The notes beneath the pieces were generated by a model that searched no databases, had not been told where the DNA came from, and saw nothing but the letters and a program-made list of their open reading frames with translations. A program made the position numbers and the translations under genes. Positions 7,905-16,431 of a DNA stretch of 64,000 nt are shown here, in pieces (the first letter of the stretch is position 1; every line of letters begins with the position of its first letter). Source of the DNA: Vibrio metschnikovii CIP 69.14 (lineage in GTDB: Bacteria > Pseudomonadota > Gammaproteobacteria > Enterobacterales > Vibrionaceae); assembly GCF_000176155.1 (NCBI RefSeq), contig NZ_ACZO01000007.1:248001-312000 (forward strand), in the 5' to 3' direction.

Positions 7905-8907
7905 ATGAGTATGACGAAAATGATTATTGGCGAAAATAACGGTCTAAAACAAACAATGCAGCAAGTACAATTGGTTTCACTGACTGATTCTACAGCTCTT
8001 ATCCTTGGGGAGACCGGATCTGGAAAAGAAGTGATTGCCCGTTATATCCATAATCACTCTCAGCGATTTCAAAACGATTTTATTCGAGTAAACTGTGGTG
8101 CGATCCCTTCGGAACTGATTGATTCAGAATTATTTGGGCATGAGAAAGGCAGCTTTACTGGTGCAATCTCTCAAAAAAAAAGGATGGTTTGAACGCGCTG
8201 ATGGCGGTACGTTATTTTTAGATGAAATAGGTGAATTAAGTTTAGCGGCTCAAGTGCGTTTGTTACGAGTATTACAAGAAGGCTCATTTACTCGGGTTGG
8301 AGGGGAGAGAGAAATCAGCGTTAACGTTCGTATTATTGCTGCTACACATCGAAATTTAGAACTCTCTGTCCAGCAAGGATTATTTAGAGAGGACTTGTGG
8401 TTTCGTATTAATATTTTTCCAATTCATCTGCCAGCATTGCGCCAACGTTTTGGTGATATGCAACAACTTACTGAACATTTTGCTCACAAAGCGTCCAATC
8501 GTCTAGGTTTACCTCTTTGTTTACCAAGTGATGAACAGATAGATTACTTAAAACGCTACCATTGGCCAGGTAATGTCAGGGAATTACAAGCCATCATCGA
8601 AAGAGCGGCGATTTTAGGACAGGGAAAATATCTTGCCATTGAACAATCGTTGATCTTACAACCTGACTCTTTGCAAGAGCCGACCACATCTCGACTAAGC
8701 AGTGAAAGTCATTCGGAAGTCTCATCATTCCTTAGTTTAGAGAAGGTGATATATGACCATATTTGTAATGCTTTACGTCATTGCCACGGAAGAATAGAAG
8801 GTCCTTTTGGAGCAGCGAAACTACTCGCTATTAATCCAAATACGCTACGTTCAAAAATGCGTAAATTAAATATATCTCGTCATGCTTGCCATCATTACCG
8901 TTCCTAA
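7905..8907 (+). pseudogene. Sigma54-dependent activator (AAA+ and HTH only), frameshifted in an A9 run
   Basis: The two halves together make a 333-residue PspF-like enhancer-binding protein. The first frame holds Walker A (GETGSGKE), ELFGHEKG and the sigma54-contacting loop GSFTGA. The second holds Walker B (GGTLFLDEIGEL), the sensor region, WPGNVREL and a Fis-type helix-turn-helix (GAAKLLAINPNTLRSKMRKL). There is no N-terminal sensory domain: an in-frame stop lies at 7860. After 8172 a run of nine A's (8173-8181) shifts the frame and gives a stop a few codons later; eight A's would restore QKKGWFERADGG exactly. All motifs in both halves are intact, so the lesion is recent, a sequencing error, or bypassed by slippage. 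It is divergent from the sigma54 promoter of the hydrolase gene. Confidence 0.8.
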
Positions 8908-8911
8908 AATC

Positions 8912-9023
8912 TATACCCAAACCACTTGACCGACAAGTGAGCGCCGATGAGCATAGACAGACTATGTGATTGAGGTGAACGAACGTAGCCAACACTCCTG
9001 CTGCTTCACGTAGCAAGGGGATA
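8912..9023 (+). repeat. ERIC-type intergenic repeat
   Basis: The element starts TATACCCAAACCACTTGA and ends GCTTCACGTAGCAAGGGGATA, with the diagnostic interior GAGGTGAACGAACGTAGCCAAC. This matches the enterobacterial/vibrio ERIC consensus (GGGGTGAGCGAGCGCAGCCAAC). It lies between the activator and the secF terminator. Confidence 0.75.
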
Positions 9024-9031
9024 AACGGTAT

Positions 9032-9062
9032 AAAAAACCCCCTTGAGATTATCAAGGGGGTT
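9032..9062 (-). terminator. Terminator of the secD-secF unit
   Basis: AACCCCCTTGA and TCAAGGGGGTT form a perfect 11-bp stem with a 5-base loop, and the minus strand continues into a T-run (9032-9037 are A on the plus strand). Confidence 0.85.
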
Positions 9063-9069
9063 CCGATGT

Positions 9070-9972
9070 TTAAGGCGCCATATCAACTTCAACTGGCAGA
9101 TAATGCTTGGACTCTAAATGTAACCATTCAGGGAGCACGGTACCGATGGAAATGGATGACCACGTGCCAGAAATAATCCCGATAAACATGGCAATAGCAA
9201 AGCCTTGTAATGGTTCGCCGCCCATTAACCAAAGAGCAGACACTGTCATTAATGAGGTCCCTGAAGTCACCATCGTGCGAGAGAAGGTTGCGATCACCGC
9301 TTGATCATTGATCTCTGCCAGCGGTGCTTTGGGTTTGGCAACCAGTAGTTCACGAATCCGATCGGAAATAATGATCGAGTCATTCAGTGAATACCCTAAG
9401 ATTGCTAAGGTGGCGGCAAAAACGGTTAAGTTGAACTCCATTTGCGTCACCGCAAAAAAACCGAGCACTAAGATCACATCATGCAATAGCGCCAGTAAGG
9501 CACCACTCGCCAACCGCCACTCAAAACGAAATGAAAGGTAGCCTAATATACATAAGATACAGATCAATAATGCTAAGCCACCTTGATCGATCAATTCCTC
9601 ACCAACTTGTGAGCCGACCATGCTATTACTCACCACTTCAATCTGAGATGAAATGGTGTTCAGTAACGTCTCTATTTCTGGAGCACTTTGCTGCTCTTCT
9701 ACTAACGGGTAACGAATGACCCAGCGCCCTTCTTCACCAGACTGAATCACACTGGTAGAATCGCCCAGCTCCGGCTTGAGAACGTTCAACACTTGATCGT
9801 GGGTTAATGATTTATCCACTCTGACTTCAGTTACCATTCCGCCAGTGAAATCCAGTCCCATATTAAGACCACGAATCGCAAAAGCCGCTAATGCTAACAG
9901 GGTTAAAGCAATCGAAACGATATTGGTAATGTGTCGAATCTGTCGAATATGTTGTTTTAGATAAGTCACCAT
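9070..9972 (-). CDS. secF: Protein translocase subunit SecF (second copy)
   Basis: The 300-residue RND-type protein works with SecD to drive late steps of Sec export using proton motive force. It shows the N-terminal membrane helix, the signature GLDFTGG (about 37-43), a periplasmic domain, and a C-terminal block of membrane helices with GYSLNDSIIISDRIRE. Its start (ATG 9972) follows GAGGATAT and lies 2 bases after secD. As the pair is not linked to yajC/tgt, it is probably the second SecDF copy found in vibrios, on chromosome II in V. cholerae. Why vibrios keep two copies is not visible here; sodium- versus proton-driven versions have been discussed for the genus. Confidence 0.92.
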   Translation of the reverse strand: MVTYLKQHIRQIRHITNIVSIALTLLALAAFAIRGLNMGLDFTGGMVTEVRVDKSLTHDQVLNVLKPELGDSTSVIQSGEEGRWVIRYPLVEEQQSAPEIETLLNTISSQIEVVSNSMVGSQVGEELIDQGGLALLICILCILGYLSFRFEWRLASGALLALLHDVILVLGFFAVTQMEFNLTVFAATLAILGYSLNDSIIISDRIRELLVAKPKAPLAEINDQAVIATFSRTMVTSGTSLMTVSALWLMGGEPLQGFAIAMFIGIISGTWSSISIGTVLPEWLHLESKHYLPVEVDMAP

Positions 9973-9974
9973 CG

Positions 9975-11807
9975 TTATATCCTCACATCTCGGCGACTAT
10001 CACGTCCCCAGATCAAATTAATTAATGCCCGCGATGCAAATACACCGGTAAACATACTGGTGATCAAACCTAATCCCAGCGTTAATGCAAAGCCTTGAAT
10101 CGGTCCATTGCCAATCGAATACAACACAATCGCAGTAATCATCGTGGTAACGTTGGCATCCAAGATGGTGCTAAACGCACTGCTAAAGCCTTTATCAATC
10201 GCTTGGGCAAAACTACGCCCTTCATTTAACTTATCGCGAATTCGTTCGAAGATAAGTACGTTGGTATCCACCGCCATACCGACCGTCAACACCAAGCCAG
10301 CGATCCCCGGTAAGGTTAATACTGCCCCCGGTAACAGAGCAATTAAACCAAATAAACAGACCATATTGATCAGTAGAGCCGCGTTCGCCACCCAGCCTAA
10401 ACGGCGATACCATAACGCCATAAAGGTTAACGTTAATGCCATGCCCAATGCCAAGGCAGCAAAACCGTTTTCAATATTTTCTGCCCCGAGTGATGCACCG
10501 ATGGTTCTTTCTTCGACAATCGTCACTGGAGCCGTGAGTGAGCCGGCTCTCAATAATAGCGCTAATTGTTGAGCATCTTGATTTGAGCCTGCACCGGTAA
10601 TTCTAAACTGGCTCCCCAATTGCGATTGAATAGTCGCCACACTGATCACGCGTTCGCTGCGCTCCGTCTCTCCATTAGCATTGGTTTTGTACTCTCGATA
10701 CACGGTAGCCATGGGTTTGCCAATGTGCTTGGCCGAAAAGTCACTCATTACTTTGCCACCTGCGTGGTCAAGCGAGATATTGACTTCAGAAAGGCCCATT
10801 TTGTCCATACCCGCGCGAGCATTAACGATATGATCACCTGTTAAAACTGGACGTTTATGCAAGATCACTAACTGACCATTATTGTCTTTCAGTTGTAAAT
10901 CATCACGGCCAGCTATACCGCTAGTATTGACTTCATAAAACGCTAAGCTTGCCGTTGCACCAATGACGTTTTTCGCTTGCGCAGGATCTTGTACCCCAGG
11001 TAACTCAATACGAATACTATGTTCACCCTGACGCTGAACTAAAGCTTCGGTAATGCCAAGTTCTTCAATACGATCTCGCATGATTTTCAAGTTTTGCTGG
11101 ATGGTCGCTGATTGAAAATCCAACTTATTTTGCTTACTGGGTTGCACTGTCAGTTGATCAGAAGACGACTTCACCTCCCAACCTTGATAATTTTCTTTGA
11201 CAAACTGACTAATTTTATTGAGTGAGGCTCGTGAGTTGACGGAGACTAAAAAGCCATCATTACCTTCATGCTCAATTCTCACACCGCGAATGTGTTGATT
11301 AACGAGCATCTCTTTTATTTCATCAGTAATGCCATCTCGTTGCTCTTGAAACGCCTTATCGACATCGACATTAAGCAAAAACTGTACGCCACCGCGTAAA
11401 TCCAAACCGAACTTAATTGGAGTAAATCCCATTTGTGTGAACCAAGGTGGAGCGACTGAAACGTAAGAAAAAGTTAAACTTTCTCCTTCTTGCACGAGAT
11501 TATCTAAAAGTTTACGCGCTTGAGTTTGCTCTGTTTCGGTTTTAAAAACCAACGTGGTGTGGTTATTTTCCTGACGGATTTCTTGTGCATTAATTCCCTG
11601 CTTTTGCAGCAGTTGATTAACGGTTACTACATTATTTAAAGGGCTGTCTTTTTGATTAGACTCAATTTGAATTGATGGTTGTTCACCATACCAAGTAGGA
11701 ATAGCACTTAAACCAAGTAAGACAACGGTTATAACCAATACCACGTATTTCCATGTCGCATAGCGATTCATAATACGCGCTGGCGTTTTAGCGGTTTTTC
11801 TCTGCAT
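9975..11807 (-). CDS. secD: Protein translocase subunit SecD (second copy)
   Basis: The 610-residue product has one N-terminal membrane helix, a large periplasmic P1 domain, the FGLDLRGGVQFLL signature (about 130-142) and a C-terminal membrane bundle with AVDTNVLIFERIRDKL, where the conserved Asp of the proton/sodium path lies. The start is ATG 11807 after a strong GAGGAGA; a start six codons upstream would place that site inside the gene. It is followed 2 bases later by secF, indicating coupled translation. SecD and SecF together pull exported proteins out of SecYEG on the periplasmic side. Confidence 0.92.
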   Translation of the reverse strand: MQRKTAKTPARIMNRYATWKYVVLVITVVLLGLSAIPTWYGEQPSIQIESNQKDSPLNNVVTVNQLLQKQGINAQEIRQENNHTTLVFKTETEQTQARKLLDNLVQEGESLTFSYVSVAPPWFTQMGFTPIKFGLDLRGGVQFLLNVDVDKAFQEQRDGITDEIKEMLVNQHIRGVRIEHEGNDGFLVSVNSRASLNKISQFVKENYQGWEVKSSSDQLTVQPSKQNKLDFQSATIQQNLKIMRDRIEELGITEALVQRQGEHSIRIELPGVQDPAQAKNVIGATASLAFYEVNTSGIAGRDDLQLKDNNGQLVILHKRPVLTGDHIVNARAGMDKMGLSEVNISLDHAGGKVMSDFSAKHIGKPMATVYREYKTNANGETERSERVISVATIQSQLGSQFRITGAGSNQDAQQLALLLRAGSLTAPVTIVEERTIGASLGAENIENGFAALALGMALTLTFMALWYRRLGWVANAALLINMVCLFGLIALLPGAVLTLPGIAGLVLTVGMAVDTNVLIFERIRDKLNEGRSFAQAIDKGFSSAFSTILDANVTTMITAIVLYSIGNGPIQGFALTLGLGLITSMFTGVFASRALINLIWGRDSRRDVRI

Positions 11808-11873
11808 AACTCTCTCCTCGGGCATAGCCGAGTTAAAAAACTAAAATTGTGACATTGTCACGTAAATGTGAGA

Positions 11874-12350
11874 TTAAGCAGAAAGGAAATGGCTATTTAA
11901 TGCCACGTACATCGCGTTGGTCTCTTTCCAGCCAGAAAGACGATGTGAGGCATGAAAATGCTGATAGGGAATGGAAATCCAAGTTTGGGCAGCATAGCTC
12001 TCTGCATCGATAAAACGAGGCAGAGCGTGATTTCCTTCAAGATGAGGAAAATCAAAGCCATTATCGAGAGGTAAGTTGATCTCGGTGAGCTGCAAGCGAG
12101 GCGGATTAAGAATGGCTTGGGTAATACTTTTCGCCAACGTGTCGCTGGTTGGCACCGAATCGACATCGATCGGACTCTCTTGCGAATCAAACTCAAATGG
12201 ATTTTGTACGCTGTGTGAAGCTGTATCTAAAACAGAATGGTTGAGAGTAATACTTGAGGTAGGGTAATTTTCCGCGCACGCCAATGCTTGCGAAGGCAAT
12301 AACAACGCAAGAAAAGCTAGCCAGAAAAAATACGTTATACGTTCAAGCAT
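11874..12350 (-). CDS. Small exported protein of unknown function
   Basis: The 158-residue product starts with a convincing signal peptide (ITYFFWLAFLALLLPSQALA, cleavage before CAENY). The cysteine directly after the cleavage site might be a lipidation site, but LALA-C is a poor lipobox. The remainder is a soluble region with no family I recognise. ATG 12350 was chosen because it puts the signal peptide at the N-terminus; the frame extends to 12407. It lies upstream of secD on the same strand. Confidence 0.6.
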   Translation of the reverse strand: MLERITYFFWLAFLALLLPSQALACAENYPTSSITLNHSVLDTASHSVQNPFEFDSQESPIDVDSVPTSDTLAKSITQAILNPPRLQLTEINLPLDNGFDFPHLEGNHALPRFIDAESYAAQTWISIPYQHFHASHRLSGWKETNAMYVALNSHFLSA

Positions 12351-12476
12351 GATCAGTTCATTCTTAATAGGACAGCTCAGTGTAGAACTGAGTGAAGTGT
12401 GACTCAAGTAAAATTTTCGTCAAATATAACTAATGCCTCTATCGCTAATCCTAAACCGTAGATCGCGTCCTCATGA

Positions 12477-13145
12477 TTATTGATAAAAAATCGTTCCAGT
12501 TTGTGCATTAAGATAAATTTTATTCGCTTGGTTTAAACCACCACAATAGACAAAATAAACGTCCTCAGACCGATAACGAACGGATCGCACCCATCCCCCA
12601 AGCTCTTTAAAATCACCGGGCACACAGGTTTTGTCACTCAAGAGTCGATCGGTGGTTTGAATAAACATGGTTTGAAAAATATCTAAATCATCCGAGTTCA
12701 TAATATAACTCAGCACAGTTTCTCGGCGCTCTTCAGGTGTGATCACGGGTGGATCAACCACCAATCCATCCAACGGAATCCACTCTGCTACCTCAGGGCC
12801 CCCTTCTTCATAGACGTAAAAAGGCGTTAACCTCCCCCAACCCTGTTGTTTTTCATACAAAAACACCGGTTCGCCACGATAAAGTAACCGATGGACAAAT
12901 CCATCTCTATCAGGTTGCTCGCGCACACCAAGCGTAGGTTCATTGACGTAATAGTCCATGATCTCTGGCATAACAAAAGCAGGATCACTTGGCTCATACT
13001 CTTCAGATATTGGTATTTCAGGCGTCAAACGTTGATTTAAAGCCTCTAATCGTTCTTGCTCTGGCTTGTAATAAAATAGGTAATAGCCAGCACCCGCACA
13101 CGCTAAACCAAAAATGAGAAGCAGCAGCATAAGTACTTTCTTCAT
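12477..13145 (-). CDS. Membrane-anchored protein with SH3-like domain
   Basis: The 222-residue product has an N-terminal hydrophobic anchor (MKKVLMLLLLIFGLACAGAG). An SH3-like segment follows (VREQPDRDGFVHRLLYRGEPV, then a W-containing GWGRLTPF and AEWIPLDGL), as in bacterial SH3 domains of envelope proteins. The C-terminal half is not recognised. The start is ATG 13145 after GAGGAG. It is probably periplasmic-facing and anchored in the inner membrane. Two cysteines late in the protein could form a disulfide. The function is unknown. Confidence 0.6.
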   Translation of the reverse strand: MKKVLMLLLLIFGLACAGAGYYLFYYKPEQERLEALNQRLTPEIPISEEYEPSDPAFVMPEIMDYYVNEPTLGVREQPDRDGFVHRLLYRGEPVFLYEKQQGWGRLTPFYVYEEGGPEVAEWIPLDGLVVDPPVITPEERRETVLSYIMNSDDLDIFQTMFIQTTDRLLSDKTCVPGDFKELGGWVRSVRYRSEDVYFVYCGGLNQANKIYLNAQTGTIFYQ

Positions 13146-13341
13146 AATCGTTAACTCCTCATTCTCTCTTTTACTAAAGGTTTTCTTGTTAGCCAATACT
13201 CAGTTTACATTGTAAATTTTCATTTTTCCTGATTACCATATATGCACCAATGTTGAGCGAGCGCACGAACTCAACATATTGGAAGTAATCTCTCGCTTTA
13301 AAGGTCTATAATCATGGCTTAATAATCATTATAAGTTAATC

Positions 13342-14742
13342 ATGTCATCGTCACAGGCTAAATATCTCACTCAATTTTTGATTGTATTGTGCATACTCGG
13401 GTGTGTACCTTTTCTCTATTTCGCTCACGAGCTTGCAAAACTCGATCATCACACTGCACAACTCCCTAACGCAGAATCAACCATCGCGGTCGATACCTCG
13501 CAATTTACGGTTTTAAATCATCATGGCGACGCCGTTCTTCATTTATCATCGGCATCCACACACGACGCCAATGATCCTATTGCCGATTTACCGCAACAAT
13601 CGCCAGCCCTCTGGCAATCGATTCAACAGCAAGCTCAGGGCTTATTGCTTTATCAAGGCCGTCACTATCATTTTATGCAACTATCACTGCCAGAGACGGA
13701 GATAACAGAGACAAGCTTATTGATTTTTAATAGCCATGATCCACAAACCGTCGAGCAACAACGCACCGCGAAACGTCACGATCTACTTGTGCAAGCCATC
13801 AGTGTCTTCTTGCTGCTTAGTCTGGTGGCTGGAAGCGGTGTGGTTTGGAATATCACTCACCAGAAAAATAGCCTTGAAAGTAAATTAGCTTTAGCGGCGA
13901 TGAACGGTATGTCTGCGATTGTGATTACTGACAGACAAAACCGGATCATTAGAGTCAATCAAGAGTTTACCCGTTTAAGTGGCTACCGTTTAGAAGAAGT
14001 GCAAGGCAAGCAGCCGTCGATATTTGCCTCAGGCAAACACAACCAACAATTTTATGTTGATATGTGGAAATCGCTACAAGAAGACGGCTTTTGGGAAGGT
14101 GAAGTGATCAATAAGCGCAAAGATGGTTCACAGCTAACAGAAATCCTCCGAATTCAAACCATTTTGGATGATCAAGAGGTCATTCAATACTACGTTGCTT
14201 CATTTGTCGATATCACTCAACACAAAGCGTTAGAAAATAAACTGCGTGAACAAAGTGAGAAAGATGCTTTAACGGGGATTTGGAATCGTCGTAAATTTGA
14301 CCAACAAATTCGCCTTGAATGTCATCGTGTTAAACGTTATCCAGAGCACGAGCACTCTTGTCTCGCCATTTTAGATATTGATCACTTTAAACGAATTAAT
14401 GATCAGTTTGGCCATAGTCATGGCGATTATGTTATTCAATCTGTCGCTGAAACGCTACGTGATGGTCTGCGTGAATCGGATTTTTTAGCACGTATTGGTG
14501 GCGAGGAATTTGCGATAATTTTACCCCATACCCCTATCGAGGAAGCGCAAGCGGTGATTGAGCGATTACGGATCAAAGTGTATCAACTTCACGCCCAAAA
14601 TGTTTCGATTAGCGCTGGGATCAGTGACATCATGGGGTCGGAGCAAGAGACTTATCAACGAGCAGATAAAGCCCTGTATGAATCGAAAGCCACGGGGCGC
14701 AATCAAGTTTCCATATTACTCAGTCAAGAAATGGCAAACTAA
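13342..14742 (+). CDS. Membrane-bound PAS-GGDEF diguanylate cyclase
   Basis: The 466-residue product has two membrane segments (about 8-28 and 148-170) enclosing a periplasmic sensor domain. A PAS domain follows (about 182-295, ITDRQNRIIRVNQEFTRLSGY) and then a GGDEF domain (about 300-460). The active-site motif is GGEEF (386-390) and the RESD at 377-380 is a feedback-inhibition I-site, so it should be an active, product-inhibited cyclic-di-GMP synthase. There is no EAL domain. It is likely to act on the biofilm/motility switch. It stands alone between an SH3-like gene on the other strand and glgC. Confidence 0.9.
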   Translation: MSSSQAKYLTQFLIVLCILGCVPFLYFAHELAKLDHHTAQLPNAESTIAVDTSQFTVLNHHGDAVLHLSSASTHDANDPIADLPQQSPALWQSIQQQAQGLLLYQGRHYHFMQLSLPETEITETSLLIFNSHDPQTVEQQRTAKRHDLLVQAISVFLLLSLVAGSGVVWNITHQKNSLESKLALAAMNGMSAIVITDRQNRIIRVNQEFTRLSGYRLEEVQGKQPSIFASGKHNQQFYVDMWKSLQEDGFWEGEVINKRKDGSQLTEILRIQTILDDQEVIQYYVASFVDITQHKALENKLREQSEKDALTGIWNRRKFDQQIRLECHRVKRYPEHEHSCLAILDIDHFKRINDQFGHSHGDYVIQSVAETLRDGLRESDFLARIGGEEFAIILPHTPIEEAQAVIERLRIKVYQLHAQNVSISAGISDIMGSEQETYQRADKALYESKATGRNQVSILLSQEMAN

Positions 14743-15134
14743 GTATATGATCACTCAGCCTCTCACCCATTTAGTGCACATGCACGATACTGGTGCAAAA
14801 ACAAGCAGCATGAACCGACTTCTTGTCGTGCTGGGGCGTTAATAATGACGTTTTTTACTCTGTGAACCGGCTCGAAAGCCATACGACGGGGACGGTAATC
14901 AACCAATTAGTGACTGTTTTTTGTCTACGAGCCATTTGCATGATCGTTGCACAACTATAGCCTAGCCTGAATAGAGCCAACGATAGAGAATGCATAGTAA
15001 CGTTACTTGATGTGAACAAGAATGCCGTCACGTCAAGCGGCCAAGAGAATATGACTAGCATTTCACTATTTTGGCCCAATATTTGTACTATTCTGTATAC
15101 AATCGTCGATTGCACAATAATAGGGAGACAAAAG
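14743..15134. other. Non-coding spacer upstream of glgC
   Basis: No gene is supported here. An in-frame extension of glgC to 15012 exists but has no ribosome site and no family similarity. The glgC promoter must lie here but no clear -35/-10 pair was identified. Confidence 0.4.
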
Positions 15135-16349
15135 ATGCAAGATACCTTAACCGTCGTTTTAGCTGGAGGAATGGGTTCACGCTTATCTCCCCTGACCGAT
15201 GACAGAGCAAAACCCGCCGTTCCGTTTGGCGGTAAATATCGCATTATTGATTTTACTCTCACCAATTGCTTACATTCGGGTCTACGGCGTATTTTGGTAC
15301 TCACGCAATATAAATCCCACTCCTTACAAAAACATTTACGCGATGGTTGGTCGATTTTTAATCCAGAATTGGGGGAATTTATTACCGTCGTCCCTCCTCA
15401 GATGCGTAAAGGTGGCAAATGGTACGAAGGCACGGCCGATGCACTGTTCCATAATATGTGGTTGTTATCGCGCAGTGATGCAAGGTATGTTGTCGTGCTC
15501 TCTGGTGATCATATTTATCGTATGGACTACGCCGCGATGCTGGAAGAACATATTGAAAATCAAGCAGAATTGACGATTGCCTGCATGGAAGTGGCTCGCC
15601 AAGATGCCTCAGCATTTGGTGTTATGGCGATTGATGAAGCGCAACGAATTTGTTCTTTTGTAGAAAAACCAAACGACCCACCTGCTCTGCCCAATAATCC
15701 CGATCGCAGTTTGGCATCAATGGGCATCTATATTTTTACTATGGAAACACTAAGACAAGCACTGTTTGAAGACGCAGATCTTGAGCACTCAAGCCACGAT
15801 TTTGGTAAAGATATTATCCCCAAACTGATTCCATCGGGTCGCGTGTTTGCTTATCAATTTGCTAATGAAAAAGGGCGAGTTGCCAAAGACTGTTACTGGC
15901 GAGATGTCGGCACCATTGATTCGTTTTATGAAGCCAATATGGATCTGCTTGAGCCTGTCCCGCCAATGAATCTTTATCAGAAAAACTGGGCGATCCGCAC
16001 TTATGAGCCTCAACTGCCTCCTGCGCGTACCGTCTCGTCAGCCACGGGTAATGAAGGTATTTTTATTAACTCGATCATTGCCAATGGTGTCATCAATTCC
16101 GGCGGTTCGGTACAACACTCTATTGTCTCATCCAGCGTCAGAATCAATGATGGGGCAACGATTGTCGATAGTATTCTCTTTGATGATGTGGAAGTCGGCG
16201 AAGGCTGCCAGTTAGTCGGATGTATTATCGATAAACACGTCAAAATTCCGCCTTATACCAAAATTGGTGTCGATCGCGCTGCTGATTTACAACGCTTTAC
16301 GCTATCGGAAAAAGGCATCGTTGTCGTGCCGGAAAGTTACCAGTTTTAA
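15135..16349 (+). CDS. glgC: Glucose-1-phosphate adenylyltransferase
   Basis: The 404-residue enzyme makes ADP-glucose from ATP and glucose-1-phosphate for glycogen synthesis. It shows the nucleotide-binding loop LAGGMGSRLSPLTDDRAKPAVPFGGKYRIIDF (8-39), the catalytic SGDHIYRMDY and the FVEKP sugar-phosphate motif. A C-terminal left-handed beta-helix (IVSSSVRINDGATIVDSILFDDVEVG) follows, with KIPPYTKIGVD near the end. The start ATG 15135 follows TAGGGAGA. No glgA, glgB or glgP is adjacent, so it is a stand-alone copy; some vibrios carry two glgC genes. Confidence 0.93.
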   Translation: MQDTLTVVLAGGMGSRLSPLTDDRAKPAVPFGGKYRIIDFTLTNCLHSGLRRILVLTQYKSHSLQKHLRDGWSIFNPELGEFITVVPPQMRKGGKWYEGTADALFHNMWLLSRSDARYVVVLSGDHIYRMDYAAMLEEHIENQAELTIACMEVARQDASAFGVMAIDEAQRICSFVEKPNDPPALPNNPDRSLASMGIYIFTMETLRQALFEDADLEHSSHDFGKDIIPKLIPSGRVFAYQFANEKGRVAKDCYWRDVGTIDSFYEANMDLLEPVPPMNLYQKNWAIRTYEPQLPPARTVSSATGNEGIFINSIIANGVINSGGSVQHSIVSSSVRINDGATIVDSILFDDVEVGEGCQLVGCIIDKHVKIPPYTKIGVDRAADLQRFTLSEKGIVVVPESYQF

Positions 16350-16379
16350 AGCCTCGACTGTGAATCGTTAAGCATAGAA

Positions 16380-16404
16380 AAGACCGCCATGTATCGGCGG
16401 TCTT
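16380..16404. terminator. Terminator after glgC
   Basis: AAGACCGCC and GGCGGTCTT form a 9-bp stem with a 7-base loop followed by TTGTT. It lies between glgC and the convergent chitinase gene. Confidence 0.7.
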
Positions 16405-16431
16405 GTTACCGTTAAGGAGTCATGCTAATCC

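Noticed and set aside
8119..8907. A separate gene starting at 8119
   Set aside because: Its first 20 or so codons are out of frame with the conserved AAA+ sequence; the rest is the second half of the frameshifted activator starting at 7905.
8912..9023. Possible small RNA or integron attC site
   Set aside because: The ends and interior match ERIC elements seen three more times in the window; no integrase or cassette structure is present.
9107..10844. Plus-strand frames opposite secD-secF
   Set aside because: They are antisense shadows of well-conserved membrane-protein genes.
14855..15304. A minus-strand gene across the glgC start
   Set aside because: It overlaps the conserved glgC N-terminus and has no recognisable family or ribosome site.
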